Assembly (NCBI RefSeq): GCF_049671645.1 | Contig: NZ_JBATVG010000023.1 | Coordinates: forward strand, 257,973-321,972 | DNA: 64,000 nt | Direction of reading: 5' to 3' | Origin: Castellaniella sp049671645 | GTDB lineage: Bacteria > Pseudomonadota > Gammaproteobacteria > Burkholderiales > Burkholderiaceae_B | In this document: positions 62,045 through 64,000 of the stretch, piece after piece | Layout of the letters: each line of letters begins with the position of its first letter | Numbering within the stretch: the stretch's first letter is position 1 | Made by a program: the position numbers and the translations under genes | The notes under the pieces: model-generated | What the model was told of the DNA's origin: nothing | Databases searched by the model: none | What the model saw: only the letters and a program-made list of their open reading frames with translations

Positions 62045-64000
62045 GGCTGCGCCGTCCGCGTGCCGTCCAGGGGGCTGACTGTGCCCAGCCGTGCTTTCAG
62101 GGAATCCGGCTTGCCCGAAAACAGCATGGCGTACCAGACCGTGTTGGACATGACGTTTTTCACGTACAAACGGGTTTCGGTGAAGGGTATGGTTTCCGCG
62201 AAGATCGCGCCTTCGACCGGAGCCTGCAGTTGGGAACGCCAGCGCTTGGGCCGGCCGGGGCCCGCGTTATACCCCGCCGTGGCCAGTAGCTGGGACCCCC
62301 CCAGGCCCTGCAACACCATGTTCATGTAGTTGGTGCCCAGGATCGTATTGGTGTCGAAATCGTTGACCTGCCCCGGATGGAAGTCCTTCATGCCGATCTT
62401 GCGGGCCACATATTTGGCCGTGGCCGGCATCAGCTGCATCAGGCCCGATGCCCCCACCCAGGATTTGGCGTCCATGATGAACCGCGATTCCTGGCGGATC
62501 AGGCCATAGACCCAGGCGGGGTCCAGGTCGATCTGCCGCGCCTTCTCGGCCACACGCCCCTCGAAGGGGGCGATGAAGCGCTGGCTGAAATCCACCACGC
62601 CCTGCGTCTGCAGGGATGTGTTCACCACCCGGTCGTAGATGTGTTCGGCGCGCGCGAATTCCGCCGCGCCGCGCAACTGGGCGTCGCTCATGCCGCGCAG
62701 GGTGAAATTCCATTCCGGCACGGCCTCGCGGCGCCAACCCAGTTCGAACAGCGCGACAGCCCGCTGCAGGCCTGGATTGGCCCTGGCCTGGGCGGTCCAG
62801 GCGGGATCGAGCGGAGCGGGGGCCGCCGGCAGGTGCGGCGTGCGGCCCAGTTCTTCGGCCGCCAATTGGCCATAGAACCCCAGATCACCCACAATCGACT
62901 CGTAATACTGCCGCGCGGCTTGCGCGTTGCCCTGGGCCGCCAGCGATCGGCCGTACCAATAGCGCCAGACGGGCTCATCGGCCTGGGCGCCCGACATCTT
63001 GCGGATCGCCACCGCCACCCGATCCCACTGGATGGGCGAAGCCCTCAGTTCGGCGCGCACTTCCCAGGCGTGGTTGTAATCGGTCATGGGGATGTAGCCG
63101 GACTGGCGGTACCAGCGGGCGGCATCGGCCTCGACGTTCAGGGCGGAGGCCAGCCCGAACTGCCCCCAGACCCACTGCAGATCGGCCTTGGGCATGACGG
63201 CGGCCCACTGGTCCTGGACGTAACGCGCGGCCTCCGGCCGGTCGTCGCTGCGCGCCAGGCGGGCCAAGGCCAGCGTCGTCAGTTCAAAATCGGTGGGCGA
63301 ACGCGGTTTGGACCGGGATGCCAGCCACTTGCGCGGGTCTTTCATCAGGGCGGCGAACTGCACCATCGCGGCGTCGTCAAAGACCACCGACGCCAGGCGA
63401 TTGATATCGGAGGTCTTGCCGGCTTCCAGGGTGTCGCGCAGCAGCCCGTTCAATTCCTTGCGGCTGAGCACATGATCGGCCACCGCCTGATCCAGCAGTT
63501 CCCAACAATCCGAATTGGGCGTGAAGACGTCAAGGACCTCGGCCGCGCGGGCATGCTTGCCCGTCAAGTGGCGCGCCAGCAGCAGGGAACATTGCACGGC
63601 GGCGGAAGGACTGGTCACCGGCGCAATGCGCAAGGCCCCGGCGTAGTCCCCCGCCCGCACAGCAGCCAGGATCCAGTCCGAGCGGATGCGTTCGTTCAGA
63701 TAGGTGCCCGGATTATCCTGCAGAAACTGCCGCACGGCGGCATCGGGCACCGGCGTCGTGCGGTCCTGCAGGTGATGCTGCAAGGCCCAGTAACGGGGAT
63801 ACTGCCCCAGCACGGGATCGCCGACCGCCAGCGGAGCCAGTCGATCCAGGTCCGTCCAGCGGCGCTTCTGCAAGGCGTCGTAGGCATCCTGCACGGCCTG
63901 CCGCGCGTCGGGCGGCACATCCGGGGCGGCATACGGCGGCACCACGGGCGCCGCGGGGGAAACCGCGCCCGAGGCGGCCTGCCCCGGGACCGCGTCGCCG
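62041..64000 (-). CDS. slt: Soluble lytic murein transglycosylase (N-terminus beyond window)
   Basis: The frame is open from the right edge to the TGA at 62041-62043 and gives 652 residues of a periplasmic Slt70-type enzyme that cuts glycan strands to anhydromuropeptides. The long helical superhelix domain (roughly the first 450 residues) precedes the catalytic SLT domain. That domain has G-L-I-R-Q-E-S-R-F with the catalytic Glu, G-A-S-G-L-M-Q-L-M-P-A-T-A and the later N-Y-M-N-M-V-L. The signal peptide and true start lie past base 64000; the GTG at 63945 is internal. Translation is coupled to cca by a four-base overlap. Confidence 0.93.
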   Translation of the reverse strand, partial: GDAVPGQAASGAVSPAAPVVPPYAAPDVPPDARQAVQDAYDALQKRRWTDLDRLAPLAVGDPVLGQYPRYWALQHHLQDRTTPVPDAAVRQFLQDNPGTYLNERIRSDWILAAVRAGDYAGALRIAPVTSPSAAVQCSLLLARHLTGKHARAAEVLDVFTPNSDCWELLDQAVADHVLSRKELNGLLRDTLEAGKTSDINRLASVVFDDAAMVQFAALMKDPRKWLASRSKPRSPTDFELTTLALARLARSDDRPEAARYVQDQWAAVMPKADLQWVWGQFGLASALNVEADAARWYRQSGYIPMTDYNHAWEVRAELRASPIQWDRVAVAIRKMSGAQADEPVWRYWYGRSLAAQGNAQAARQYYESIVGDLGFYGQLAAEELGRTPHLPAAPAPLDPAWTAQARANPGLQRAVALFELGWRREAVPEWNFTLRGMSDAQLRGAAEFARAEHIYDRVVNTSLQTQGVVDFSQRFIAPFEGRVAEKARQIDLDPAWVYGLIRQESRFIMDAKSWVGASGLMQLMPATAKYVARKIGMKDFHPGQVNDFDTNTILGTNYMNMVLQGLGGSQLLATAGYNAGPGRPKRWRSQLQAPVEGAIFAETIPFTETRLYVKNVMSNTVWYAMLFSGKPDSLKARLGTVSPLDGTRTAQP

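Noticed and set aside
63945..64000. True start of the lytic transglycosylase at 63945
   Set aside because: The codon is GTG and the frame stays open to the window edge with a proline/alanine-rich stretch, and no signal peptide has appeared yet, so the start must be outside.

Overview
The window is a GC-rich, densely coded bacterial chromosome segment. Gene content and order point to a betaproteobacterium of the order Burkholderiales, most likely family Alcaligenaceae (Bordetella/Achromobacter/Castellaniella/Pusillimonas type). The pointers are five LysR regulators, two TRAP transporter loci, a CaiB/acyl-CoA dehydrogenase cluster, the glmS/Lrp pair, a subtilisin autotransporter with SphB1-like architecture, and an intergenic repeat of a kind I recall from Bordetella and Achromobacter. 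The family assignment is inference; no 16S or other marker gene lies in the window. I found no tRNA, rRNA, CRISPR array, prophage or insertion sequence.

Layout. 1-4.7 kb: tail of an O-acetylhomoserine sulfhydrylase, a YbaK deacylase/MFS pair, a 2OG-Fe(II) oxygenase, a DUF1275 membrane protein and an unrecognised secreted barrel-like protein. 4.8-8.6 kb: a complete ferric-type ABC importer (Tat-exported binding protein, ATPase, fused permease). 8.8-19 kb: housekeeping genes (CorA, an exported nucleosidase, RmuC, LysR, PanB, aldo/keto reductase, aconitase, an FmdE-like protein). 19-24.7 kb: a GGDEF protein with a duplicated sensor module, a purine permease, UppP and a divergent BcrC-like PAP2 phosphatase, and cytochrome b561.

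24.8-31 kb: a six-gene homogentisate unit (TRAP dctQMP, then fumarylacetoacetase, maleylacetoacetate isomerase, homogentisate dioxygenase) with a divergent LysR gene. 32-40.2 kb: a second catabolic cluster (HTD2/MaoC-like hydratase, orphan TRAP binding protein, CaiB CoA-transferase, acyl-CoA dehydrogenase and LysR on the minus strand; MmgE/PrpD and MFS on the plus strand). Its logic is uptake, CoA activation, dehydrogenation and hydration of a small, possibly branched, dicarboxylic acid. 40-48.8 kb: azoreductase with LysR; an IclR-controlled polar amino-acid/amine ABC importer translationally coupled to an FAD oxidase; SDR with LysR; and a beheaded metallo-beta-lactamase remnant. 48.8-53.5 kb: MocR/YczE pair, glmS and an Lrp regulator. 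53.7-64 kb: RhlE, MidA-type methyltransferase, MurI, subtilisin autotransporter, CCA-adding enzyme and a lytic transglycosylase running off the right edge.

The most unusual structure is a family of 55-bp double-hairpin repeats (three copies at 15.1-15.4 kb, two at 30.3-30.4 kb). Copies differ mainly at paired stem positions with compensatory changes. At one locus the repeats supply the stop codon of a gene; at the other they are translated in frame as the C-terminus of a TRAP small permease. Several divergent promoters also hold clear inverted repeats, the best being a perfect 15-bp pair between glmS and lrp.
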